This document shows, one piece after another, positions 15,242 to 23,080 of a stretch of DNA of 64,000 bases. Every line of letters begins with the position of its first letter. Positions within the stretch are counted from its first letter, which is position 1. The notes below the pieces were generated by a model, which saw only the letters and a program-made list of their open reading frames with translations, was not told the origin of the DNA and did no database searches. The DNA is from Halobacillus yeomjeoni (GTDB taxonomy: Bacteria; Bacillota; Bacilli; Bacillales; Halobacillaceae), in assembly GCF_020171525.1 (NCBI RefSeq), contig NZ_JAIVAI010000003.1:186001-250000 (forward strand), read 5' to 3'. A program made the translations under genes and the position numbers.

Positions 15242-16798
15242 TTATCGAAGAAGTTGTAGAACTCCTTGTGGGTTTTGGTTGGCTTTAGCAAGCATAGCTT
15301 GGGAAGCTTGAGCAAGAATACTTTCTTTCGTCTGGTTCATCATTTCCTTCGCCATATCAACGTCACGGATACGAGATTCAGAAGCTGTTAAGTTCTCAGC
15401 AGATGTACCTAAATTATTGATTGTGTGATCCAAACGGTTTTGGTAAGCACCTAGTTTAGAACGTTCGGAAGACACTTCTTGTATTGCGTCATCAATTAAG
15501 GTAATCGCCTTTTCGGCATTTGTAGTAGTAGATACCCCTGATCCTTTTAAAGCTGAGATACTTGAGAATGTAGAGGAAACATCACTATTTAAACCAATCT
15601 TATTCGCATTCATTGAATTGATATTGACTGCCATGCTTTGACTTTGGTTTGCACCAATTTGCATCATGACTCCACCTTGACCAACTTCAACAGTCGCTTT
15701 ACCATCTCCTGTTGCTGTAAGAGCGCCTTGCTCTAGTTGAATCTCAAGGTTGTTTAAACCTAGGTTTGCATCAGCAGTTGTTAAACTAACCGTGTCACCT
15801 GAAACAGTAATGTTTGCACTGTCTGTATTTGAAACAGAATCTTGTAGAGTAACCACAGCATCTACTGAAGCTGTGCCTGCACCTGTACCTCCAGTTCCAA
15901 AGCCAAACGTCGCGCCATTATCAAAGTTATTTTCTGTAGCAGTAATATCATAGTCTGAACCAGCTTTAGTTGAAGTTAGAACTAACCCATTATCTGCATT
16001 AGTTGCACTAAACGAAGCCGTTACTGACATTCCTTGATCTTCAAAAGATTGATTCAGCCTTTGAACAACTTGGTTGAATGTATCCGTACCGGCTACATCC
16101 ACACTAATACTCTTTCCATTTTGAGAGATGGTAAGTGATTCATCTCCACCAAATGCTGTATTTCCTCCAGCGTCAAAAGTACCTGCTAATGTATCAGTTC
16201 CATTCACACCTGTAAAATCAACAGCTACTGCATTAGCATTTGTACCACCTACAGATGTTTGCACTTGTGCTACAGCTGCAGTGTCTACGTTCACACTTAA
16301 TGTTCCTTCATATGTGTTTGCACCTGTTAACCTAGTTGAAATAACATTATTATCACCAGTTTTGACTTGTACACCAGAAGCTTCACCATTTAAAAGGTTC
16401 TTCGTGTTAAATTCAGTCGTATTTGCAATACGATCTATTTCGTCAATCAGTTGATTAACTTCTTTTTGAATTTCAGCTCGATCATCTGAAGTGTTTGTTT
16501 CGTTCGCAGATTGTACAGATAGCTCTCTCATACGCTGAAGGATAGAATGAGTTTCATTCAAAGCACCTTCAGCAGTTTGAATCATTGAAATTCCATCCTG
16601 AGCGTTACGACCCGCTTGTTCAAGACCACGAATCTGACCTCTCATTTTCTCAGAGATTGCAAGACCAGCTGCGTCATCTCCTGCACGGTTGATACGAAGG
16701 CCGGAGGAAAGTTTCTCCATGGAGCTTTCCATACCTTTGTTCGCTTGACCCAATTGACGATACGTGTTCAACGCTGCGATATTGTGGTTAATACGCAT
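15242..16798 (-). CDS. hag: Flagellin (paralog 2)
   Basis: A 518-residue flagellin with the same D0/D1 ends as paralog 1 (MRINHNIAALNTYRQLGQAN and NPQGVLQLLR) but a different central region (about 150-410) rich in Gly, Thr, Ala and Asp. It directly follows csrA, the position of hag in Bacillus subtilis, so it is the positional ortholog. It has its own SigD promoter overlapping the csrA stop codon and a leader with two CsrA-type hairpins, one covering the ribosome binding site. FliW and FliS are expected to regulate and chaperone it. Confidence 0.96.
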   Translation of the reverse strand: MRINHNIAALNTYRQLGQANKGMESSMEKLSSGLRINRAGDDAAGLAISEKMRGQIRGLEQAGRNAQDGISMIQTAEGALNETHSILQRMRELSVQSANETNTSDDRAEIQKEVNQLIDEIDRIANTTEFNTKNLLNGEASGVQVKTGDNNVISTRLTGANTYEGTLSVNVDTAAVAQVQTSVGGTNANAVAVDFTGVNGTDTLAGTFDAGGNTAFGGDESLTISQNGKSISVDVAGTDTFNQVVQRLNQSFEDQGMSVTASFSATNADNGLVLTSTKAGSDYDITATENNFDNGATFGFGTGGTGAGTASVDAVVTLQDSVSNTDSANITVSGDTVSLTTADANLGLNNLEIQLEQGALTATGDGKATVEVGQGGVMMQIGANQSQSMAVNINSMNANKIGLNSDVSSTFSSISALKGSGVSTTTNAEKAITLIDDAIQEVSSERSKLGAYQNRLDHTINNLGTSAENLTASESRIRDVDMAKEMMNQTKESILAQASQAMLAKANQNPQGVLQLLR

Positions 16799-16803
16799 GA
16801 TTA

Positions 16804-16843
16804 AATCATCCTCCTTGATTTTTGAACCCCACGTCCTTGTGGG
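16804..16843 (-). promoter_or_regulatory. Two CsrA-type sites in the leader of flagellin 2
   Basis: Site 1 (16828-16843): stem CCCAC/GTGGG with loop AAGGAC. Site 2 (16804-16820): stem AATCA/TGATT with loop AGGAGGA, which is the Shine-Dalgarno sequence. CsrA binding to both would block translation, as for Bacillus subtilis hag. Confidence 0.72.
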
Positions 16844-16866
16844 ATTGTAAAAAGTTTGACCAAGTA

Positions 16867-16884
16867 AAAAGTCGGCCGACTTTT
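16867..16884. repeat. Perfect palindrome in the flagellin 2 leader
   Basis: AAAAGTCGGCCGACTTTT, an 18-bp perfect palindrome between the SigD promoter and the CsrA sites. In RNA it would form a hairpin ending in U's; as DNA it could be an operator. Confidence 0.6.
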
Positions 16885-16908
16885 GAAATGCTTGGCTTTA
16901 CATTTCTT

Positions 16909-16935
16909 ATATCGGACGACTTCTGGTTTCATTTA
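16909..16935 (-). promoter_or_regulatory. SigD promoter of flagellin 2
   Basis: TAAA (16932-16935), exactly 15-bp spacer, TCCGATAT (16909-16916), one mismatch to TAAA-N15-GCCGATAT. The -35 overlaps the csrA stop codon. Confidence 0.85.
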
Positions 16936-17163
16936 ATCTTTTGGACTATTATTTTTTAATAAATTCATTAAATCATTATTAAGTGAAGCAGCTTCTTTGT
17001 TCTCCTCCTGAATCGCAAAGTAGATTTCCTGACGATGAATTTCCATATCAGAAGGGGCATCGATTCCGATCCTTACCTGATTGCCTTCAACAGAGATCAC
17101 TTTAATTTCAATATCATCACCGATTCTGATTGATTCATCTTTTTTTCTATTTAGAATGAGCAT
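16933..17163 (-). CDS. csrA: Carbon storage regulator CsrA (full length)
   Basis: A 76-residue RNA-binding dimer that represses flagellin translation by covering GGA sites at the hag ribosome site. It starts [20 protein letters not shown] and keeps R44, the IDAP turn, and the C-terminal helix with N55 ([11 protein letters not shown]) that FliW contacts in Bacillus. ATG 17163 is chosen over a GTG three codons upstream because AGGTGA is five bases before it. It overlaps the end of fliW by 17 bases, implying translational coupling of CsrA and its antagonist. A second, shorter paralog is at 14666-14827. Confidence 0.95.
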   Translation of the reverse strand: MLILNRKKDESIRIGDDIEIKVISVEGNQVRIGIDAPSDMEIHRQEIYFAIQEENKEAASLNNDLMNLLKNNSPKD

Positions 17164-17605
17164 GGGATTCACCTGCTTCTTCTTTAGATGTGATGGAGTG
17201 CTTCGTATGATAATCAGATTGATTCAAGATTAGCTGCTTCGCATCTCTGTTTTGTTGGTTGATGATGATTGGAGCTTGCAAGTTAATTGTGGATTGATTA
17301 AAAGGGTCTTTCAACGTCATTACAGAATATAATTCCACGTCTTCCGCCAGTTTCAAGTCCAGTTCTTTTTTAGACTGTTCGTCAATATCAAAAGCGTAAT
17401 CGTGGAAGAATACATATGGATTGACGAGGATAAAAGCAAGTCCCTCTTCTTTCGTCGATTGTAAAACTTTATAAATAGGAGCTTCCTCAAGTGGAAGGAG
17501 CACAAATTCCTTGTAATCCTTGAACCCCGGCAACCCCTGTTTGAATTGAATGACTTGCTCTTCGTTTATTTCAATCGCACCAAAATATTTCGTTTCGATT
17601 TTCAT
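17147..17605 (-). CDS. fliW: Flagellar assembly factor FliW
   Basis: A 152-residue protein starting [28 protein letters not shown], the FliW signature. It binds flagellin and, when released by flagellin export, binds CsrA and removes it from the hag mRNA. It lies between yviE and csrA and overlaps csrA, the conserved arrangement. Segment [14 protein letters not shown] is also typical. The C-terminal tail [11 protein letters not shown] is polar and somewhat extended. The start has AAGGAAGG upstream. Confidence 0.95.
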   Translation of the reverse strand: MKIETKYFGAIEINEEQVIQFKQGLPGFKDYKEFVLLPLEEAPIYKVLQSTKEEGLAFILVNPYVFFHDYAFDIDEQSKKELDLKLAEDVELYSVMTLKDPFNQSTINLQAPIIINQQNRDAKQLILNQSDYHTKHSITSKEEAGESHAHSK

Positions 17606-17627
17606 AGGTCCCTTCCTTTATACGAAA

Positions 17628-18179
17628 TTAAATTTTCCAGTCAATCTTAACATCTGCATGTTGAGCTAGTGAGACATCCACCGAGCCTCGTTGATATTCG
17701 AATTGTGGGTATCTGGGAGTGGCTTCAATAATTGGATCATTCCTCTGAACTTCGATCACTGCAGGGTTCGCTTCATACCTCGCCTTGACTAAATCGTACG
17801 TCGGAGTGTTCCCTGGAAGATACGTAAAATTCATCACTGAATTGTTTTTCGCATGTTCAGCAACGGGATTTCCACCATTCTCCACACGCATCAAATCATC
17901 GCCTTCTTCTGCCATACGTCCGATGCCCTCCAGCCATTTCTGGTTGGCATCATCCGCCACTTCCCGCGTCCTTTCAAAAACCGATTTGAAATGAAGGTTA
18001 CGCCAGGCATTCGATTGATCGATCGTCAATTTCCCCGGTTTTTGCTCAATCTTAAGATCTGCTTTTGGCTGCTGAATACTTTGTTCAGCTTTTTGTTGAT
18101 GATATTCATGACGGGCAGGGTTCGTATTGAGTGTAAGTTTTGCTTGCTGAGTTTGCAGTTGCAGCTTTGGCATATCCAT
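17628..18179 (-). CDS. yviE: DUF6470 family flagellar-operon protein (YviE)
   Basis: A 183-residue cytoplasmic protein between flgL and fliW, the position of yviE in Bacillus subtilis. The N-terminus (MDMPKLQLQTQQAKLTLNTN) and the central NFTYLPGNTPTYDLVKARYEANPAV fit that family. The C-terminus is beta-rich (GSVDVSLAQHADVKIDWKI). Its role is unknown. It has a good ribosome site (GGGGAGG). A terminator-like hairpin separates it from flgL, so partial uncoupling of yviE-fliW-csrA from upstream genes is possible. Confidence 0.85.
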   Translation of the reverse strand: MDMPKLQLQTQQAKLTLNTNPARHEYHQQKAEQSIQQPKADLKIEQKPGKLTIDQSNAWRNLHFKSVFERTREVADDANQKWLEGIGRMAEEGDDLMRVENGGNPVAEHAKNNSVMNFTYLPGNTPTYDLVKARYEANPAVIEVQRNDPIIEATPRYPQFEYQRGSVDVSLAQHADVKIDWKI

Positions 18180-18194
18180 AACGATCCCTCCCCT

Positions 18195-18228
18195 TAAAAA
18201 AGAAAGCTACCTGAAATTCAGATAGCTT
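18195..18228 (-). terminator. Terminator-like hairpin between flgL and yviE
   Basis: Minus-strand stem AAGCTATCTGAA/TTCAGGTAGCTT followed by TCTTTTTT, starting at the flgL stop. It would attenuate read-through into yviE-fliW-csrA. Confidence 0.75.
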
Positions 18229-19105
18229 ATCTTAAAAAATCCATCAATGTCGGTTGAATGATCCGTGCTCCAACACCCATGGCTGCACGGTGGACACTTT
18301 CCTGTGTCTTCAAATCTGTAATCACTTTTTCAAGCTCTGCATCCTCATTATCTGAAAGAACGCGGTTCGCAATGATTTCCTGGGTTTCTAAACGATCTTC
18401 TACGAGTTCCGCCCGGTTCATCCGCGCCCCGAGATCTGCCCGTTCATTAACGATATTATCAATGTGACCATCTAACTTGGAAATAAACTGATCGAGATCT
18501 TTTTCAGAACCGCTCTCTAAAGTAGAGGCGAATTCATTCAGGTCCTTAAACAGTTCTTCATTGAAAACCTGCGTGCCATCGACATTGGCTTTCAGAAAAA
18601 CTCCCTGGGAAACCTCCATCTTCACTGGATCACTGTTATCGGGAAAAGTGTTTTCTTTGACCGATACTGGAGCTGTTTTCGTGTTTGCCCCATTGAATAA
18701 GTATTTTCCATTGATTTTGGAGTTACCGATGTTCTCCATATGTTCGACCAGCTGCTGGACTTCTTTCGCTATATTCTTTCTTTGACCGGAATCATAAGTG
18801 CCGTTACTCGCTTGGACGTTCAACTCACGAATCCTTTGCATCGTCTTCGTCGCTTTATCAAGAGAAGAGTCAGAGTTATCCATCCAAATGTTCACTTCGG
18901 TCATGTTCCGCTTGTATTGTTCAATTTCCGTTTTCTGCGTCCGGTAGTTGACCGATTTCATCGCTATGACAGGATCATCGGAAGGACGATGGATTTTCTT
19001 ACCTGTCGATAGCTGCTGCTGGTATTTATCCATATTCTCATAACTTTTACTCAAGTTACGAAGCATATTGTTTGAAAGCATACTTTGTGTAATACGCATC
19101 GTCAA
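18227..19105 (-). CDS. flgL: Flagellar hook-associated protein 3 FlgL
   Basis: A 292-residue hook-filament junction protein with the flagellin-like N-terminus RITQSMLSNNMLRNLSKSYENMDKYQQQLSTGKKI and C-terminal helix ending in GARIIQPTLMDFLR. Start: TTG at 19105 lies six bases after GGAGGT, and an ATG two codons later (MRITQSML) is the conserved N-terminus, so either may be used. It follows flgK by four bases. Confidence 0.94.
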   Translation of the reverse strand: MTMRITQSMLSNNMLRNLSKSYENMDKYQQQLSTGKKIHRPSDDPVIAMKSVNYRTQKTEIEQYKRNMTEVNIWMDNSDSSLDKATKTMQRIRELNVQASNGTYDSGQRKNIAKEVQQLVEHMENIGNSKINGKYLFNGANTKTAPVSVKENTFPDNSDPVKMEVSQGVFLKANVDGTQVFNEELFKDLNEFASTLESGSEKDLDQFISKLDGHIDNIVNERADLGARMNRAELVEDRLETQEIIANRVLSDNEDAELEKVITDLKTQESVHRAAMGVGARIIQPTLMDFLR

Positions 19106-19109
19106 TCAC

Positions 19110-21056
19110 TTACCTCCCCACTCGGCCCATTTGGTTGATGATTCGATCCATCATTTCATCGACGACGGTGATATTTCTGGCTGCCGCATTGTATGCATGC
19201 TGGAATTTGACCATATTCGTCATTTCTTCATCAAGCGATACAGAACTGACGGATTGTCTTTGTTGTTCCACCGATTGTCTTAACGTTTCAGAATTCTCAT
19301 GCTGACGATTGGCTTCCTGAGCTTCCACCGCCATACTGCCGATCATCCCTTCGTAAAAAGAAGCGACACTCGTTTCCTGCCCTAAAAGATCCAACGCTTC
19401 TGTCCTGACATCTGCGAGCGCCTGAGCATTATCTCCATTACCGGCAAATGCCTGTCCATTTTTATTGGTCTTGGCAGCAGCGATATCATCCAAGTCCCTG
19501 CGAATCGAATCAGAAATTTGGATCGATCCGGATAAGCCACGATAAACTCCGTCCTTCACCGAAGGAGGCAGAGATTTACCGAATGAAAAGAATGGCGGGG
19601 GAGTGTCACCATTATTCATGCTTTCCAGCGATTCCCCACCTTGATGGACACGGTTGAACTCGGTCATAAACGCAGATGCCATCCGATCGAGGTTGGCCAA
19701 CATATTCGAAAAGACACCGTTCAAGTTGTTCGAACCCTGATAATCACCCTGCACACCAAGTGCAGAAGCAGCATCAGAAGGCTGAACATTCAAGGCTGCT
19801 TCTTTACCGACGTACTGAGATTTTAAAACCAGCTGTTGAGAGCCGTCATGCTCCTCGACCGTTGCTGTGACACCCTGGCCTGAGTTGTTGATTTTATCAG
19901 CTAAACTCTTTAATGTTTCATCCGGTTCAATCGTGACGGAAAACTGCTGGCTGGTTTGATAACCCGGATCTTCAGCAATCGCCCTTGTCCCTGAAATCGT
20001 CAACGTCTCCCCGTGCAGTTTGCTGGGAAGAGAAGCATCCGTTGATCCATCCATGGAATAAGACTCGGAAATCGTATATGCCTCTACATCTGGTGTATTT
20101 CCCATATACCCCACAGCCGTCATAAGCCCTGTCAACTTCCCATTGGCCTTGAATTCATTCATTGAATATTTTTGATCGCCGACAGTAATTTGATTGACGA
20201 GCGTTTGACCCCTCGTTTCATTGAAGGAAACGCTCACGTCATTCACCTGTTCTGTTTTTCCATCGACTAAAACGATATTCGGCTGCACAGGAGTGCCATC
20301 TTCATTCGCAAGCCGGACGGTTGCTTTTCCAAGAGCAAGAGGATCCGCAGACCCTTTCGTGCTGGAAGGAGAATAGCTGACATCGATATTGACCAATTTG
20401 GACATTTCGTCTAAAAGCCTGTCCCTTTGGTCATACAAATCGTTCGGTACATACCCATGAGGTTCAATTTCCCCGATTTGGTGGTTCACACTGTTAATCT
20501 GCTTGGATAACGAATTGATCTGCATTGAAACGACGTTGATTTCGTTTTTCATATCTTTTTGGATCGCCTTCAGTGATCCATCCAGGTAATTGAATGTTTC
20601 TGCTAACGCAATGCCTCGCTGGCGGACAACTGAACGTGCCCCTGAATTTTCAGGGTTCACAGCTAAATCCTGAAGCGACTGCCAAAAGCGATCCATCGTT
20701 TTGGATAAACCTTGTTCAGAGGGTTCATTCATGACCTCTTCCATCTTTTCCAGTGCACCTGAAATAGACTCATAAAAACCGACTTTATGGTTCTCATTCC
20801 TGAACTGCACATCGATGAACTCTTCACGGACCCGTTCGATGGTTCCTGCTTGAACACCCTGACCGATCTGCCCCGGCATTTCAGGACGATTTCTCGCTGC
20901 TGCCGGGTAAGGGGAAGTCTGCTCGAAATTCACCCTCTGCCTCGTGTATCCCTCTGTATTCGCATTTGAGATGTTATGACCTGTTGTATACAGAGCTGAC
21001 TGCTGGGTGAATAACCCCCGCTTGGCCACCTCAAGTCCATGAAAAGTTGATACCAT
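19110..21056 (-). CDS. flgK: Flagellar hook-associated protein 1 FlgK (enlarged)
   Basis: A 648-residue junction protein. The N-terminus MVSTFHGLEVAKRGLFTQQSALYTTGHNISNANTEGYTRQR and the C-terminus SSVSLDEEMTNMVKFQHAYNAAARNITVVDEMMDRII are standard FlgK. It is about 140 residues longer than the Bacillus subtilis protein (about 507). The extra length is in the middle (about 290-440), which includes a segment GETLTISGTRAIAEDPGYQTSQQFSVTIEPDETLKSL-like in flavour to flagellin/FlgK beta inserts. ATG 21056 has GAGGAG upstream. Order flgM-flgN-flgK-flgL is canonical. Confidence 0.95.
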   Translation of the reverse strand: MVSTFHGLEVAKRGLFTQQSALYTTGHNISNANTEGYTRQRVNFEQTSPYPAAARNRPEMPGQIGQGVQAGTIERVREEFIDVQFRNENHKVGFYESISGALEKMEEVMNEPSEQGLSKTMDRFWQSLQDLAVNPENSGARSVVRQRGIALAETFNYLDGSLKAIQKDMKNEINVVSMQINSLSKQINSVNHQIGEIEPHGYVPNDLYDQRDRLLDEMSKLVNIDVSYSPSSTKGSADPLALGKATVRLANEDGTPVQPNIVLVDGKTEQVNDVSVSFNETRGQTLVNQITVGDQKYSMNEFKANGKLTGLMTAVGYMGNTPDVEAYTISESYSMDGSTDASLPSKLHGETLTISGTRAIAEDPGYQTSQQFSVTIEPDETLKSLADKINNSGQGVTATVEEHDGSQQLVLKSQYVGKEAALNVQPSDAASALGVQGDYQGSNNLNGVFSNMLANLDRMASAFMTEFNRVHQGGESLESMNNGDTPPPFFSFGKSLPPSVKDGVYRGLSGSIQISDSIRRDLDDIAAAKTNKNGQAFAGNGDNAQALADVRTEALDLLGQETSVASFYEGMIGSMAVEAQEANRQHENSETLRQSVEQQRQSVSSVSLDEEMTNMVKFQHAYNAAARNITVVDEMMDRIINQMGRVGR

Positions 21057-21074
21057 AGTGAATTCTCCTCTTTT

Positions 21075-21569
21075 CTATGCTTTTGAATCAAAGACGGATC
21101 GTTTAGGCTGCACATCTGAAGCTGTTCCGGTTTGGTTAAAATAATTCACTGTATTGAGGGAGGGTTGGAGTAAATCCAGGGATAAATTGATGAATTGCAG
21201 AGATTGGTGAGTCAACTCAGAATTCAGCTGCTCCTGCTTTTTCAATTCGGACAATACGAAAATCAACCGCTCATAAGCTTCATTCAGTTTTGCTTTTTCT
21301 CCGCCATCCAATTGTTCGATCATTTCAGATACCGTGGCAGATAAAGGAATTTCTCCCCGCTCACGATACCAGTCACTCACGGCCATCTCCCGTTTCTTTT
21401 CCACTTGGCTGATCGCTTGGACATGCTTTCTTTCTTGAATGAGCAGTTGTTGAATTCCGTTCACATCGTTTTGTTTCAATGCGTCCGTTTTCTTTTTTGA
21501 TAAAACGAGCAGACTGTCATGAAGTTTTTTTAAGTGGTTCATATGCTGAACGACAGTATTGATGGTCAC
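21075..21569 (-). CDS. flgN: FlgN family flagellar export chaperone
   Basis: A 164-residue helical protein between flgM and flgK (YvyG position). The N-terminus has coiled-coil character (LKKLHDSLLVLSKKKTDALKQNDVNGIQQLLIQERKHVQAI). FlgN binds FlgK and FlgL for export. It starts with GTG at 21569 with GAGGAG upstream. The identification rests on position, size and the helical pattern. Confidence 0.9.
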   Translation of the reverse strand: MTINTVVQHMNHLKKLHDSLLVLSKKKTDALKQNDVNGIQQLLIQERKHVQAISQVEKKREMAVSDWYRERGEIPLSATVSEMIEQLDGGEKAKLNEAYERLIFVLSELKKQEQLNSELTHQSLQFINLSLDLLQPSLNTVNYFNQTGTASDVQPKRSVFDSKA

Positions 21570-21581
21570 ACAAATTCTCCT

Positions 21582-21848
21582 CTATGACTTATTGGTCCAA
21601 AAATCGAGCATTTTTTCAGCGGTGGACTTTGCATCCTTTTGATAGTTTCCTGCATCCACTTCCATTTTGATATCATTGACAAGCTTTTGTCTCGCAGGGT
21701 CCGCTTTTTCAGAACTTTGCATGCGCTTGGCTTGATGGGATATCTCTATTTTATCTTTTTGTGATTGGATTTCTTTCATCCCGGATTGTTTTTGAATTTG
21801 TTTTTTATATGGGTTGAAGTTTGTATGGTTCGGACCATTGATCTTCAT
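21582..21848 (-). CDS. flgM: Anti-sigma factor FlgM
   Basis: An 88-residue, highly charged protein starting MKINGPNHTNFNPYKKQIQKQ, with the FlgM core KIEISHQAKRMQ and C-terminal helices binding SigD. It holds SigD inactive until the hook-basal body is complete. First gene after a good SigD promoter, giving the usual negative-feedback loop. The ribosome site AGGTGA is seven bases upstream. Confidence 0.93.
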   Translation of the reverse strand: MKINGPNHTNFNPYKKQIQKQSGMKEIQSQKDKIEISHQAKRMQSSEKADPARQKLVNDIKMEVDAGNYQKDAKSTAEKMLDFWTNKS

Positions 21849-21892
21849 AAGTTCACCTCTTTCACCTTTCTTACGACTCCTTCTTTATTCTT

Positions 21893-21919
21893 ATATCGTC
21901 CAACAAGATCTATTGTTTA
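21893..21919 (-). promoter_or_regulatory. SigD promoter of the flgM operon
   Basis: TAAA (21916-21919), 15-bp spacer, GACGATAT (21893-21900), one mismatch to consensus. Confidence 0.8.
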
Positions 21920-21928
21920 AGGTATTTT

Positions 21929-22339
21929 TCAATCATCTTTTACAGAGTAATAGGTCATCTTTGCAGCTTGTTTTTTCATTTCGGATAGTTCTTTATCTCT
22001 TTCCACCTGCTTAAGTCCACTTTCAATTTCCTTAATACAATCTAAGCAGATACGACCGTCTTGAATAGGTCCTCCACACTTTTCACATTCATAAGATAAA
22101 CTTGGAAATTGCGCCGGATGCAGACGTTTCTGTTTTACAAATTTACGAATCTGTTTTTCCGGAACCCCTGTCCCCTCAACGATTTGAGAGATTTGAGCTG
22201 TACGGTTCTTTCGAATCCTCATAAAAGCATAAACCGCCTGAAACTGTTCTTCTTCTTTTTTCATACAGTCTTTGCACATCGTCGCAGGACCTCGAAAAAA
22301 AATGGCATTGCAGTGCGGGCAATTCGCTACTTCTCCCAT
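21929..22339 (-). CDS. yvyF: YvyF family flagellar-operon zinc-ribbon protein
   Basis: A 136-residue protein with two zinc-ribbon-like pairs: CPHCNAIFFRGPATMCKDC near the N-terminus (residues 7-26) and CEKCGGPIQDGRICLDC (about 86-103). A helix-turn-helix-like segment (TAQISQIVEGTGVPEKQIRKFVKQ) lies between them. This matches the TIGR03826/YvyF family always found between comF and flgM. Function is not established; it regulates flagellar genes in some species. The start has AGGAGG eight bases upstream. Confidence 0.9.
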   Translation of the reverse strand: MGEVANCPHCNAIFFRGPATMCKDCMKKEEEQFQAVYAFMRIRKNRTAQISQIVEGTGVPEKQIRKFVKQKRLHPAQFPSLSYECEKCGGPIQDGRICLDCIKEIESGLKQVERDKELSEMKKQAAKMTYYSVKDD

Positions 22340-22414
22340 CGGCGTCGCCTCCTGAGTATCTCTTTTAACTATTATATCGGATTAAACATCGGAATCCGAA
22401 GGAGGAAAGCAGAA

Positions 22415-23080
22415 TTATCTGAAAACCGTGAAAGAATAGACTTCGGGACACCCTTGTTCTGTCAATAATGAAGCCGCATGCCTGACTGTAGTTCCCGTAG
22501 TATATATATCATCAACAAGGACGACAGGTTTACATATAGGTTCAACAAGCGTAAACGGGTTTTGGGAATGAATCCGTTCAAGCCTTCCTTTTTTGGATTG
22601 TTTCTCTGAATGACTTCTTACTAAAGCTTGGACAGGGCTCTTGTTCAACAACTCGATGATTGCTTCCGATTGATTAAACCCTCGTTCCTTTTCTCGTTCA
22701 TCGCTTAAAGGGATGGGGATAAGAGGCCAATTACGATAACCAGCCTCGTCAAAAGCCTTAACGATTTGTTCTTCCACTGATTGGATCAACACATAATCTC
22801 CTCTATACTTCCATCTCGCCACTAAATCTTTGGCAAAACCATTATAGTGGTAGACCGATGTATTTCTTTTCAATAGATCAGGATGAGATTTTGTCCAGCG
22901 TTTACAATCGAAACAAACCCCTGTGCTGTCTTCACGTGAGCAGACGGGGCATCCCGCTTCACCAAGCACTTTCATTTCATCTAAGCAATCGTTACATATC
23001 TTTTCTTTCTTCGGCGGTCTCCAGAACGTATCCCACGTCACTACCAGCATGATTTCTTGATGACAAACGTAACACCTCAT
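22415..23080 (-). CDS. comFC: ComFC competence-type phosphoribosyltransferase-like protein
   Basis: A 221-residue ComF/GntX-family protein. It has an N-terminal zinc-binding region (CYVCHQ ... ICNDCLDE ... CPVCSRED ... CFDCKRW), then ERGFNQSE and the PRPP-binding loop VVLVDDIYTTGTT near residues 189-201. Needed for DNA uptake in competence. ATG 23080 overlaps the comFA stop by four bases, so the two are translationally coupled. The comFB gene that separates them in Bacillus subtilis is absent here. Confidence 0.92.
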   Translation of the reverse strand: MRCYVCHQEIMLVVTWDTFWRPPKKEKICNDCLDEMKVLGEAGCPVCSREDSTGVCFDCKRWTKSHPDLLKRNTSVYHYNGFAKDLVARWKYRGDYVLIQSVEEQIVKAFDEAGYRNWPLIPIPLSDEREKERGFNQSEAIIELLNKSPVQALVRSHSEKQSKKGRLERIHSQNPFTLVEPICKPVVLVDDIYTTGTTVRHAASLLTEQGCPEVYSFTVFR

